Shown here piece by piece: positions 43,501 through 53,812 of a stretch of 64,000 nucleotides of DNA. The notes below the pieces were generated by a model, which saw only the letters and a list, made by a program, of their open reading frames with translations, searched no databases and was not told the origin of the DNA. The position numbers and the translations under genes are program-made. Each line of letters opens with the position of its first letter. Position 1 is the first letter of the stretch. Source of the DNA: Sordariomycetes sp. S80-01Y (lineage: Eukaryota > Ascomycota > Sordariomycetes); NCBI GenBank assembly GCA_037042185.1, contig JAXQJY010000032.1, forward strand, positions 1,364,001-1,428,000, given 5' to 3'.

Positions 43501-46500
43501 ATTCGAGATTACATAGCGGTTGCCCCTGAGGTGACTGCCGCGAGCACTCGAAGTCGTGATCCACCAATGAGAATTCGGGCATCAGAAAACGGTACCAAGA
43601 AGTTGAGGGGTTCGCAATTTTGAACGGACGTCATAGAGCTGACGCCCAAAGCTTCGGCAATTGAAGTTTGTGTCGATGGTGGTAGAGTGCCTTCCAGCTG
43701 TTTGTTAGGGGCCGATGGACCGTATGCAAGACTGCGCCAGTGAATGTACATTGGCAAACTTAGGATGACTTCTCTGGACGCAATGACTGGTGTTTGTGAA
43801 GTCTGAAAAGCTCCAACACCTCCCACCCGATGCTACTTCCTCGCCTGAGACGGTGTCCCCCTTTTTCGAAATCACCTGCGCCGATAGTGACCTTGCCGAG
43901 ACGGCAACCCACGCTTATAAAGAATAAATTTTGGAGGAGTGACATGAGGCACTGAGAATACGCGGTTGGAAGAAATCTGGCCCACTCAAGCAAGCCAGCA
44001 CGCGGACAAGGCATCCTGTGAAGGTCTGTTGCCCACCCGCCCGAACCAACCATTTTCCGAGCCTCTGGAAGCTTTCTGTAGCTTTGGAGTAGCCATGGAA
44101 TGCTCAGATTAATCGTGGTATCCAGCACAGTAGTCATTGAACGCGGTAGTGAAGATGAATAGGAAGCTGTAGATCTTCGGGACACTTCCACGTCTGCCGC
44201 CATTCTTTTCGCTCATGTTACTATTTTCCTCCTAAAGCCAAAGCCCTTACGAATCCCGTAGAAATAGCCTTGAGGAACTCTACCGTGTGTTTCGTGATTG
44301 CGACCGAAGCCAGGCTGGGGCTTTCAGAGAGAAGTGGCTCAAGATAGTCGAAACCGAGCGACCGTCCCTCCCCCCACCGAATCGCCCGCGCTGTCGACCA
44401 CAAGCCCACCCGACTCGTACCGTAACCCATGGCTCTCCGAAGACGAAGTACGGCGCGATGAACATAGGAGAGATTACAAAGAGTGTCTGGAGTTGTAAAA
44501 GATGAAGCTGGTGCAGGTGATGGTGAGAGACGGTCCAGGTGACGCCTGTTGCGGAGCGAGTGTTTCGCATTGAAACCAGCCCCGACGCGGTCTCACCCAG
44601 AGCCCTGGAGATAGGACTAGATAAAGATGCATTCGTACATCTTCGACACTTGAATTCAGTAATTTGTGTGCATGTGATGATGCTTTGGTCTCCGTGATGT
44701 TGGTGGCCAAGCTGGGCGATGACGCGCTGGAGCCCTTTTCGTCACCACATCACGGCCACTCAGCCGCTCTCGCGTAGAATCCCCCTCGATTCGATTCAAA
44801 TATATCTCATAGCGTACGGAAGCATGGTTAAAGGCTGAGAGGAGTAATTAACAAATTTCGAGGTGGTTGCGGCGGTTTAGGCGCTTAGTTGTCCTCCATT
44901 CGGGTGAGGTTCCCTCCTCTCCCCGCCCGGGCTCATCGCCGCCAACTTCAAAACCACACCTGATTCAAGCCAAATCTATACTCTGAGAGAGCTCCAAAAG
45001 TGAAGAACGCCACTGCATGTATCCTTCCACATCCATGGCATTCTTCAGCTTCATCACTGTGTGCGTCGTTGAAAAAGGGGTTGAGTAAACATTGGCTACA
45101 TCCCCGCCAAGACTGCTCTACAACGGCGGCATAAGGCCATTGCTCCACTCAAATTCTTACATGGAAAAGGGAAAAGCTGCTTTGCCCCGAGAAGTTCGTC
45201 CCTGCGAGCCTGCGGCTCCAGATCACCAACTCTGCCCGACTCGACCTGGACCAAAACGGATAACGCTGGCTTTTCGAAGTCAGCCAGCCAATGGCAATGT
45301 TACATTCGGGCCAGAGCTGTGTGGGCTTCGTTCCAATCAGCAGAGCCTTCGAGCAGGTATTTAAGTCTTCGCTCGCCCGTCTCGAACCCTTTCCTCTTTC
45401 CTTCTTCATCATCCTTATTTCTTGTGCTTTTGTTTCTCCTGGGCCCAGCACTGGCCCTCTTCCTCCTGACTCACCGGAGTCCTCAAGAGTTACATTTTCC
45501 TTTGTCTTTCCCCTCCCCCCCTTTTGGAGAGCTGACGTTCACAGCTCTTCGCCAACTCCCAATGATGAGTCAAGACCTCTCGCGTTGCCAGCCTTGCCTT
45601 CGGGCAGCTGGTCGTGAAGTCATTTCTGAGGGAGTATTTTTGCACTCAGAGTTTCCCCCAGAGTTTCCCCCCCTCCTCCCCCCCCTTCTGCCTCAATGAT
45701 GAGATTAGGCCCCTCCTTGCCAGTCTGGCTCTCGGGTCACTGGTGAGGATGCCACTTCTGAGGGGCCAACTTCTACTGTGGCTTTACTCAGCTCAACTTC
45801 TCGACCTTTCGGTCTTGCCATGACTACATCCTCGGGCTTCTCAATGTCTAGAGTCCCCCGCTCCATCAGTAAGTCATTCACTCGCCTTTTTTGCTCTCTT
45901 CTTACCCTACTTCCGCATGATGAAAGCATCCCCCCGTTGCCGCTGAAAGCACACCGAGGAGTGCACTCTTCCAAGTCTCGATTGCCTCCCTCTTGCTTGA
46001 AAAAAGGCTTGAACTCCACGGGAGATGGCTTTCTCCTGCTCGCACACAAGTAGGAATACCTACTCTGTAGGCTAGTGAGCTGAGTCGAACTTGGAAGAAC
46101 CTCGATGACTTCAATGAAGCACAACGTGAAAGCTAAACTGACTTCTCACTCTTCTCAAACCACTCCTTACGTTTTCCTTCCCTTCAAATTGCTGACAAGC
46201 CCTTGACCAGGTACAACAATAGACTGCCGCTGCAAGTCCCCACGACTCTCCCGTCTTCACCTTGACCCTGGTAAGCCTCTTTCCTGTTCTTCTCTTCTTT
46301 CTTTGTGGATGATGATACACTCACCCTGGACTGCATCGACGCGGCACTTGGGGGCCGCCACCGACCCGGCCGCCATTTGCTGGGCGTCCTCCGACAAGCG
46401 GGATGACTTTGGTTAGGTTATGGTTCTGACTACAGCACCTACACGACTTCTTCTGTTGACTCAAGAGTGAATCCTTTGCTGATATCAACACATCACAGAC

Positions 46501-47353
46501 TTTGTCCTTATTTCACCGACAACACTTCCACGGTATGTTACTTACTTTTCTTTCCCCTCTCCGTAGCATCTTATGATGCTTGGGGATGATGATTAGTACG
46601 ATTCTTCATCATTCTGAACTCTCTGGGAGACTCCACGACTGTCTCCCGCGATGTGGACCCTCATTACTCGCTCTCAATCTGACACCAACCTCCTCACTCT
46701 TTGCCTTCTCTTTATGCAACTTGACCTGAACATCGACTGACACCTTTCATACAAAACAGAGCCTCTCATAGCGACCTCAGCAGCTCGATACAAGGATCTG
46801 ATGATGGTGGTCGGGGAACAGTTGAGTCGGGGTGCTGGGGCATGGTTGGAAAAGCTTGTAGGGAGGCGTCGATGACAATCAGTTACAATTACGCAATCAC
46901 AAGACCACCATATCCACCATTGATCTCTCGAGCGCAAAGCTACAGTGAAAAGTCTCCCCACCCGATGAATCTTGTGCCCCCATATTGGTGCCGTGGCCCG
47001 CATACAAGGACAAGCTTAAGGCCTAGCGCTCTGAGTTGTTGGGCAAGGAACGTCCCGTTCTGTCTTTCAATGTTCATTATATCAGTGCTTGAGGCACATC
47101 ATAAGCCATAGTGGATTTTTTCTCTATAGATGGATGCGGATCTGGTTGTCAGGGGCCGGCGGCGACGAAGAAAAGGAGCAAGGTGAGAGCAACACAATGG
47201 ATTGATACTCTATTTCTGATCTGTGAAAACGAGTAGTTCAAATGATCCGACTTCCTTGCAGAATAGCTATGTTTATCCGTTTGCCAAAGACTTCCCACGC
47301 AACGAAGTGGGAAATAGCTCCGTCGCAACTCCAGCTGTATGTCATCTTGACTT

Positions 47354-47803
47354 TTAGTAGTTCCTGCCCTCCAGGTACGCGTTGACACGGGGATTCAAGT
47401 ATCCCTTTCCGGAAGCAGCTTCCGCAACATACAAAGGAAAGAATGACTTGTTGAGCCGAAGCAATTTCCCATCGCTGAATCGAATGTTCAACTGCGGTCT
47501 TGTGTGCCACTTGTGGTCTTGATTCGCCTGCCAAAAGTAGAACAGTTCGCGTGATATGATATTATGGTAGTATCTTGAAGACCATGTCATACTAGAACCA
47601 GAACGACAGATATTTGTCTCGGAGGATCTCTGCAGCCGTAACTTCATGAGTGCTCGGGAAGAGGCTACCAGAGGGCCGGCCGGAGAAGATTGATGGTTTT
47701 CGACGATCTGTGAGACGGCTCGGTTTCTTGTTTGAAGGATTGCAGGCCCCTTTGAAGTCAGACTTGGGAATATTCTCGCGGACGTCCTTGCTGATATCGA
47801 CAC
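47354..47803 (-). CDS. Possible small hypothetical gene (weak)
   Basis: The 149-codon frame is the longest of a set of small minus-strand frames in the gene-poor region. Its second half looks protein-like (FYFWQANQDHKWHTRPQLNI, RFSDGKLLRLNKSFFPLYV). No family is recognised. The stretch ICRSG...IRFSDG is loosely similar to ICQAG...MRFNDG in the frame at 50276-50569. No splice model could be fixed. It could equally be chance. Confidence 0.25.
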   Translation of the reverse strand: MSISARTSARIFPSLTSKGPAILQTRNRAVSQIVENHQSSPAGPLVASSRALMKLRLQRSSETNICRSGSSMTWSSRYYHNIISRELFYFWQANQDHKWHTRPQLNIRFSDGKLLRLNKSFFPLYVAEAASGKGYLNPRVNAYLEGRNY

Positions 47804-50275
47804 TGCAGGTCCTTTATGTCACCTTTGCGTAGTATTTATTCGTACAAAATCCTATCTCAGGTGTTAGCATTCCAAAATCCTTGAATGGAGGGGTTTTTGA
47901 GACTAAACAACAGTGCGTGCTGTCTTCGCTTGTCTTAGACTCCACGTGAGAAGGCCAAATGGCGAGGGGTGACCCAATCTTCGGGCATCACTCTGTGAAA
48001 GTTGAGCGTAGTGTGCGTGATAGTCTCAGCGAGCTGAGCGACCTTCTTGAGGTAAGACGCATACCCTCAGTGTGCTCGCTGTGACCTGTCTTGTGCTCTG
48101 TTGTCGATACGGACTTGCAGTTCTCAGTTTCTTTTGGGCTCTTTGGGATCTTCTGTGGTATTTGGGAGCTTTGCCTCGCTTTGACTCGCTTTGAGGATAG
48201 AAAGACAGGCTGTGAACTGTCAGAATCAGAGCACTGACTACCTGGGACTTTCAAAAGGACTTCACGCGCTCAAGTCCAACGTTGACATGTTGGGTATGCC
48301 CGTCTTGAAGTCTGATTGTAGGGGACGTATCGAAATCGTTTTCCGCATATGAATGTTTTAGCTTCATGACGGAATACACTGACCATCTGATTAGTCCAAA
48401 ATTAAGGGATGGGCCGACTGATCGACTTGAAGAGGAAATATCGGGTTCCATCCCTGCGGACCAAGGTGCCTCGGCCGCACCATCCACTCATCGCGTCTAA
48501 CTTGACCGATCTATGGGGCTCAGAAGGTCGCGCTTACCTTCTTTCAACCTTCTATCTAGATGGTTGGATGGAAGCTAAGCGGGTGCTGGCTCGCGGAAGA
48601 TGAACTGTCATCTGTACCGGGAAAGCCAGGCGAGGCAGGTCCATCATGGCTCGATGCGGTGTTTCCCATGGTCGCAACCACGTGTGAGAAGGGCCCAAAA
48701 CGAGCAGAGTAGTTGCATACCTTTTCGGTCAGCTCGATTATTGAAGTTATCGAGTGTGTTCGTAGAGGGCCGAAGAAAAGTTTGAAGGGTCGAGGCGGGA
48801 GCTCCAGGAGCTGTCCGCTATGGACGCTTGCCTTTTCACTGGCACAAATTGCACAAACACAAACGCAAGCCTGAACGACCAAACCCTTTTCTCAGTATTA
48901 GAACGCGACAACCGTCATATCAAGCCTTAAAATCCTCCCAAGCGCCCTACAAATCGTGCTCCATGGCCATGATCGCGTTTCTCCTTCTGGTGATGATCGT
49001 TGGCGTGTTAGAGGCTTTGATCTGGACTGCCGCGTTCTTGTTCCTTTATTTATTCGAGCTGTGGCTCAACATGCAATCTTGCCTCAGAATCACGTTTCCT
49101 TAAGGCGAGAGCCACCCCCGAGGCGGGCATCGAGTGCCTTCATCTGTGAGGATCGGTAGCGGCTCGTATACAAGCGCGTCCAGTGTGTGCTAATGTCTGT
49201 CGCGCAGAAGAGACTGAATTTACAACTGATACCAACGATCAAGCGCGCTCCAACGACACGAGAAAGTTGAAAAGAGAGAAGAAGCACACTTCCGTCGACC
49301 CTGCCCAGTCTACACTCTACGAACCTCTCAACACACCCTATTTCCTGCAACAGCTTCCTAGCTCTACTCGGATCGCACACACAACAGAATCCTACGCTTT
49401 TCGCAAGTGTCATCATGCACAAGAAGCATCCAGAACGACTCAAGATCGACATAGAAGCGAAGGAGGCCGACGACCTTTGAAGTTGGCGGGGTGGATTCAG
49501 GGCGTGTTTCGAAAGAAGTATCTCACCAAGCTTACATCCTCTCGCGATGAGGGCTTTTCGCCATTCAATGGCTGAATGATTGCCGCTCGACTGCGGTGTT
49601 GCAAGTAGTGCAGCATGCTATAACGTCTACAAGGGGTTCTAGGCTGGAGTGAGGGTACCGTGGTTGGTAATGGAACTCAAACCGTAGCTCGAATCAGTCA
49701 CTTCGATCGATGAGGTTTGAAGCCTATGCGAAGAATCAATCTTTCTCGAAACTGAACCCCCTGCGATCGAGCGGAAGACTCCATCCACCTCGAGCATTCT
49801 CGTTCCCGGACAGCCAAAATCATCAATGACCCTGCCCAGAACCATGACCACGACCATGACCGCGGCCGCGGCCGCGAATACTTCCTAGCCCACGTATAGA
49901 AGCCCAATACGCGCCGTAGGCTTCCACATAATCATCAGTCTTCCTACTCTTCAGGTCAGAGTAGCCACGTCGGAAGAACGATGCACATACAGAAAGCATG
50001 GCTTCTCCGAATAGATGGTGTAGTACATGCCGCAGTTACCTCTCTTATCGATTCCATCCTCGATTAGATACCTTCCAGATCTCTTAGATATCATCTTCGC
50101 AACATCCTCCCTGGTCTTTCTCTCGTAGTTGACGACTGTTGTATGAGGTAGGCCCGCCGGGGTTTTGGGCTTCGCTTCGTGAGTGCTTTCGGAGCTCATA
50201 GGGGACGTTTCGGATTCTAGAGATAGAAGAATCTGGTGTTGAGTATGATAGGGGTGTTCCTGCATAACGAATCTT

Positions 50276-50569
50276 TTAGGCAAGAGAAAGAGAAGCTGAA
50301 GATCGGACAGGTTTTATCAAAGTGCCGCCGGCATTGACTGATGACAAGAACACACCATCGTTGAACCGCATCTGTAATCGTACGGCCGTGCTTTCTGGGT
50401 TTGTGAAGTTACTCAAGATCGAATTGTGATTGGATGTTGAGGTGATTGTTACAGTCAAAGAATGCAGGACAGTCGACACATACCACGGGCCATCCACACG
50501 TGTACCTGCTTGACAGATAGGTGGCTCGTGTGACTTTTTCGTTGTTTGACTTGACATATTCCCTGCTCT
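50276..50569 (-). CDS. Possible small hypothetical gene (weak)
   Basis: From the first ATG (MSSQTTKKSHEPPICQAG) the frame has 97 codons. It contains VDGPWYVSTVLHSLTVTITS and AVRLQMRFNDGVF and ends before a second frame (49951-50283) that contains YERKTREDVAKMISKRSGRY. Together they might be two exons of one gene, but no clean donor/acceptor pair was found. No known family. Confidence 0.25.
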   Translation of the reverse strand, partial: RAGNMSSQTTKKSHEPPICQAGTRVDGPWYVSTVLHSLTVTITSTSNHNSILSNFTNPESTAVRLQMRFNDGVFLSSVNAGGTLIKPVRSSASLSLA

Positions 50570-50867
50570 ATTTCTCAACTCCTTGCGATGCAGTCCCTTT
50601 GCGCGCAATGGTTCATTCTAATATACACTTGATCCAGAAAACGGGCAAACGTGCCGGGTCGGTCGGTGCGCACGCTGGCAGAACCCATTCTTTGAGGAAA
50701 TTTCATTTGTTTTATTTGCGATTTATATCTATATGTAAGGTGTGTCCCTTCTTATGCGGTTGCCCTTCCTACTCTTCATGTCGTCTCTGCGGATCATGAG
50801 ACCTCTTGCGTTTTGGTGGTGGATTCCAAGGTTCAGGCACATTCGTCGATCTGCTCCAAAGGCTACT

Positions 50868-51406
50868 TCAGATAGTTCCTTCTTGCACAAGGCGACGGAT
50901 AGTGCCAATGGAGCCCTCAACGGCCATCTTCGCCATCTACACCAGCAGTCAGTCTCAAGCACAGCTCTCAGGGCTCTTGCAGCGCTCACCTTCTCGTACT
51001 TCGTCCAGGTCTCCTTCTCCTCAGCGCTCCCTTCCCTGATGTTTTCGTGCCTCCACTCAAACGAGTACGTCATCATCAACTCCCCTTCCGGACCCTTGCT
51101 CACGATGTTGGAGATGGTGCTCCCATCCTCCTGCTTGAAATCCACCCTTGAAGGCGGCAGGTGGATGCAGGTCTCTCTGACCGGTTCCTTCGTCTCTTTT
51201 GGATTGTTTTCGGATTGGAAGGTCGCCTGGCGAACCACGGTGTTTCCTTCCTCGCTGAGAACCTCACAGGCAACTATGACGGGGACGAATTCCTCGGCGT
51301 GTTTGACCTTACGCTTGAGACCTGCCCAGACCTGAGACTCGGAGAGAACCGGGGTGGCTCCGGAGGGGTTTATCGGGGCCGTGTAGGCCAAATTGAAAGT
51401 GACCAT
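50868..51406 (-). CDS. DUF1857 family protein (SRPBCC-like fold)
   Basis: A small fungal protein of the DUF1857 family (Pfam 08982), related to START/SRPBCC ligand-binding folds. Two exons: 50990-51406 and 50868-50936, joined in phase 0 over a 53-nt intron (GTGAGC to GTGTAG, with a GACTGAC branch site). The product is 161 residues, normal for the family. Blocks are MVTFNLAYTAPINPSGATPV, QVWAGLKRKVKHAEEFVPVI, STISNIVSKGPEGELMMTYS-type core, then FEWRHENI. The second exon adds the conserved C-terminal helix (MAKMAVEGSIGTIRRLVQEG), which an unspliced reading would replace with unrelated sequence. Some family members sit in secondary-metabolite clusters. The function of this one is unknown. Confidence 0.92.
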
Positions 51407-51666
51407 CTTGAAGTTTCTCCAATACCTGATGGTTATGTGACAGGAGTTGAGCAGCCCGGGGGAGTGAAGCCCAAAGCACGAGCGGAGTTGTCACCATCTC
51501 CACATCATCCTTCCATGGTCCACTTACGCAATGCTCACATTCCAGCCACTCAGAGACAACGAGGGACGAGAATAGCGTCTTGGGAAGCTCGAAAGTATGT
51601 TGGCTCTCGCTAATGCCAAGACTCTGGTGCAATAGACCGCTAGGTAGGAGATGCGCACTGTTGCCA

Positions 51667-53082
51667 TTAAGGGAGACTCTCCTTCAGCGCCGCTGGCAAC
51701 CGGCGGCCGTGTCGCCTCATGCTCTCGACTGCTCGATAAAATAGCATGTTCTTCTTGACTTTGTCGACAATAGCCGTCATGTTCACGTTGGCCGGTTCCA
51801 AATGGACGACCTTCTCCATCTCCGAGATCAACAGCTCGCACTCCCAGCATCCGCAGACGCGATACTCTGTGCCGAAAAGCCTCCTGTACAGTAATCTTGT
51901 CGCACCATACCCTTCTTCCAGCGAGATTTGCTTGAGCTTGTCATCGTGATTCACAAACTGGCCCGTTCTGAGCCTGGTCTGCGTGGCATACGGCCGGCCT
52001 CCCGAGCACTGATGCGTGTGCCAAACAAGATCGATGTCCAAAGCAGGTACCACTACCGTTTTGGGGTGCTCTCCCATGATCTCCATGAACTGGTCGTATC
52101 TCCCTATAGCTCGCTTGAGCGTCCCTTCGACAGCCGGACTCCGAATCCACATGTTGTCCGTCATCTTCCTCCAGAAGGACTCCTGACGCAGTACAGCCTC
52201 TTTGAGCTCGGTGGCCAGGGTCCAGTTCACGTTGGCGAAAGCTCTGACGTAGCGGTCCACGAGCTTCTTGTGTTCCTTGTCGGGACAGTTCTTGGTTTCC
52301 ACGCTCTCTTTGATAAAATCAAACTCGCGAAGTCCGGGGTATTGCTTGCTTCGCTCTTGTTTTAGGGGAAACTGCCACGTTTCAAACATTCGAAGAAGGT
52401 CCATTCCAAGGCCAGAAGTTTCCATGTGCCCACCGCCCTCGCTTTCGGGAGCCCACAGCCATTCGTGTTCGCTGTTGATCGACTCGTGGATGACTTTCCA
52501 AGGGAGGCTAACCTCGTATATGAAATCTTTCGAGCAGTGCTTCTCATATAGAGCTGGGTTGAGCATGAACACCGACCACACCATCATTACATCTATCGGT
52601 ATATGTCGGGCATCTGTCACTCCAAATAAGTCCTTGTGAATACTTCCAGCCTTGCGCCGCTGTTCTATATGTGCCCTCCACTCGAGGAAACGAACAACGG
52701 CGAATTCGACATACTTCGTCCATTTCTCTTCTTGCCAAGCGTCGACTTGTGCTTGCGATGGTCTTGTTTCGCTGGCAAAGCCCATAGTGCGGCTGATCGG
52801 TGACGAGTTCAAGACCTTTCCGCGCAGTGTCGAAAAGACCGCGAGCAGCTCCAAGTGAGTAGCGCACTCGGCGACGGTTGGCAGTCGGAAGGATCCATTT
52901 TGATGTTCTTTCCCGGCGGTGAAGCTGAAGAGCGACGGGTCGGGGATCACAGGGACTTCTTCGTTCGTGTCGGCGTAGCGGAATAATTTTTCGACTGCCT
53001 CCGCCGCGTTGACTTCCCAGGTCAAATATGCCAACGTCCTATCGTGGAAGTCTCTCTCGTTGTCTGATGGGTGGTAAGCCAT
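51667..53082 (-). CDS. Glycine-rich domain-containing protein-like (GRDP/DUF1399)
   Basis: A 471-residue intronless gene. The start was set at the ATG of MAYHPSDNERDFHDRTLAYL; a longer upstream frame lacks conserved sequence. The protein carries DUF1399-type signatures: an N-terminal region with FRLPTVAECATHLELL, a middle block HIPIDVMMVWSVFMLNPALY, and the hallmark VPALDIDLVWHTHQ near the C-terminal third, followed by YRVCGCWECELLISEME. Plant and fungal relatives are linked to stress and growth, but the biochemical role is unknown. WHTHQ and the CGCWEC cysteines suggest metal binding (inference). The glycine-rich tail that names the family is absent here, yet the next gene upstream on this strand ends in such a tail. 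Confidence 0.87.
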   Translation of the reverse strand: MAYHPSDNERDFHDRTLAYLTWEVNAAEAVEKLFRYADTNEEVPVIPDPSLFSFTAGKEHQNGSFRLPTVAECATHLELLAVFSTLRGKVLNSSPISRTMGFASETRPSQAQVDAWQEEKWTKYVEFAVVRFLEWRAHIEQRRKAGSIHKDLFGVTDARHIPIDVMMVWSVFMLNPALYEKHCSKDFIYEVSLPWKVIHESINSEHEWLWAPESEGGGHMETSGLGMDLLRMFETWQFPLKQERSKQYPGLREFDFIKESVETKNCPDKEHKKLVDRYVRAFANVNWTLATELKEAVLRQESFWRKMTDNMWIRSPAVEGTLKRAIGRYDQFMEIMGEHPKTVVVPALDIDLVWHTHQCSGGRPYATQTRLRTGQFVNHDDKLKQISLEEGYGATRLLYRRLFGTEYRVCGCWECELLISEMEKVVHLEPANVNMTAIVDKVKKNMLFYRAVESMRRHGRRLPAALKESLP

Positions 53083-53812
53083 TGTCGGTTGTGCAAGCGT
53101 CCTAGGAGAACTAGGTGGGCCTGGATCCAGAGGCAGAGCAAGAGGTGGGAGAGAGCCGCTTGCAAGCGACGATGAAAGACACCTCGGTTGTACTAGTACT
53201 TTTAGGCGCCGCAATAAGAGCTTAGCGGCGGCAAGATGAGAGTGAAGTCTGTGGTGAGGTGAGGCTAACCATAAAATTGTCGCGTGACACGTCGTTCAGC
53301 TAGGCGGATTCGGTCTTGGCGTGCTGACTTGCACTACCTGCGGACTTTCAAGCTGGGCAGTACCAAGTATATCCTCGTCGCCCAGCTTAGCTGGTGCGCG
53401 CAGCAGTTTGTCGTTCAGCCGCCCAAAGGTCTCAGCGATAATCACGGGTAGTCAATTCGGCAATGTCCGATCTGGCGGAAACTCGGACGCTTCCCGCTCT
53501 TTGGCCCGGGCATGGCTACGTGACATCCTACGCGCCCCTGGCCTGCCACACTGGAGGTACCGTGGCATGTTGGTTGATTCATCTCCTCAAAACAAGATAA
53601 GAACTTCAATCCCTAAGGATGTGTCAGAGATAGAGCTGTTGCTTAGTCCCACGAAGGAATTGGAAGTCCCCCAAAACGTGCTTGTAACTATAACAAGAAA
53701 ACCCGCATGTAGTATGGTGGTCATTGAATAAATCGCGAGCCTGGTTGCTCGAAAAGATCAGATTATGGGATGCAGAGAAGTTTCCCACTCAGACAAGACG
53801 CTCCGGCGTGCT
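53083..53812. other. Interval between GRDP-like gene and 992-residue unknown
   Basis: This 730-base stretch holds the GRDP-like promoter and the 3' flank of the upstream gene. A 136-codon plus-strand frame (53321-53731) has no recognisable content. Confidence 0.4.

Larger units (their letters stand above)
40590..50867. other. 10-kb region without a convincing gene
   Basis: No frame longer than about 150 codons exists and none matches a family I know. 45.3-46.6 kb is CT-rich with several donor-like sites (GTAAGT near 45870, GTATGTTACTTAC near 46535). Minus-strand small frames that could be exons of unknown genes are 43760-44203, 47354-47803, a short one starting MGNTASSHDGP at about 48669, and 50276-50569 (start MSSQTTKKSHE). 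Composition is AT-richer than the flanks. It may hold fast-evolving small genes, a non-coding transcript or decayed sequence. Confidence 0.5.

Noticed and set aside
43509-44203. Two minus-strand frames that might be exons of one gene
   Set aside because: No splice junction joins them in frame and no family is recognised; kept only as a remark on the gene-poor block.
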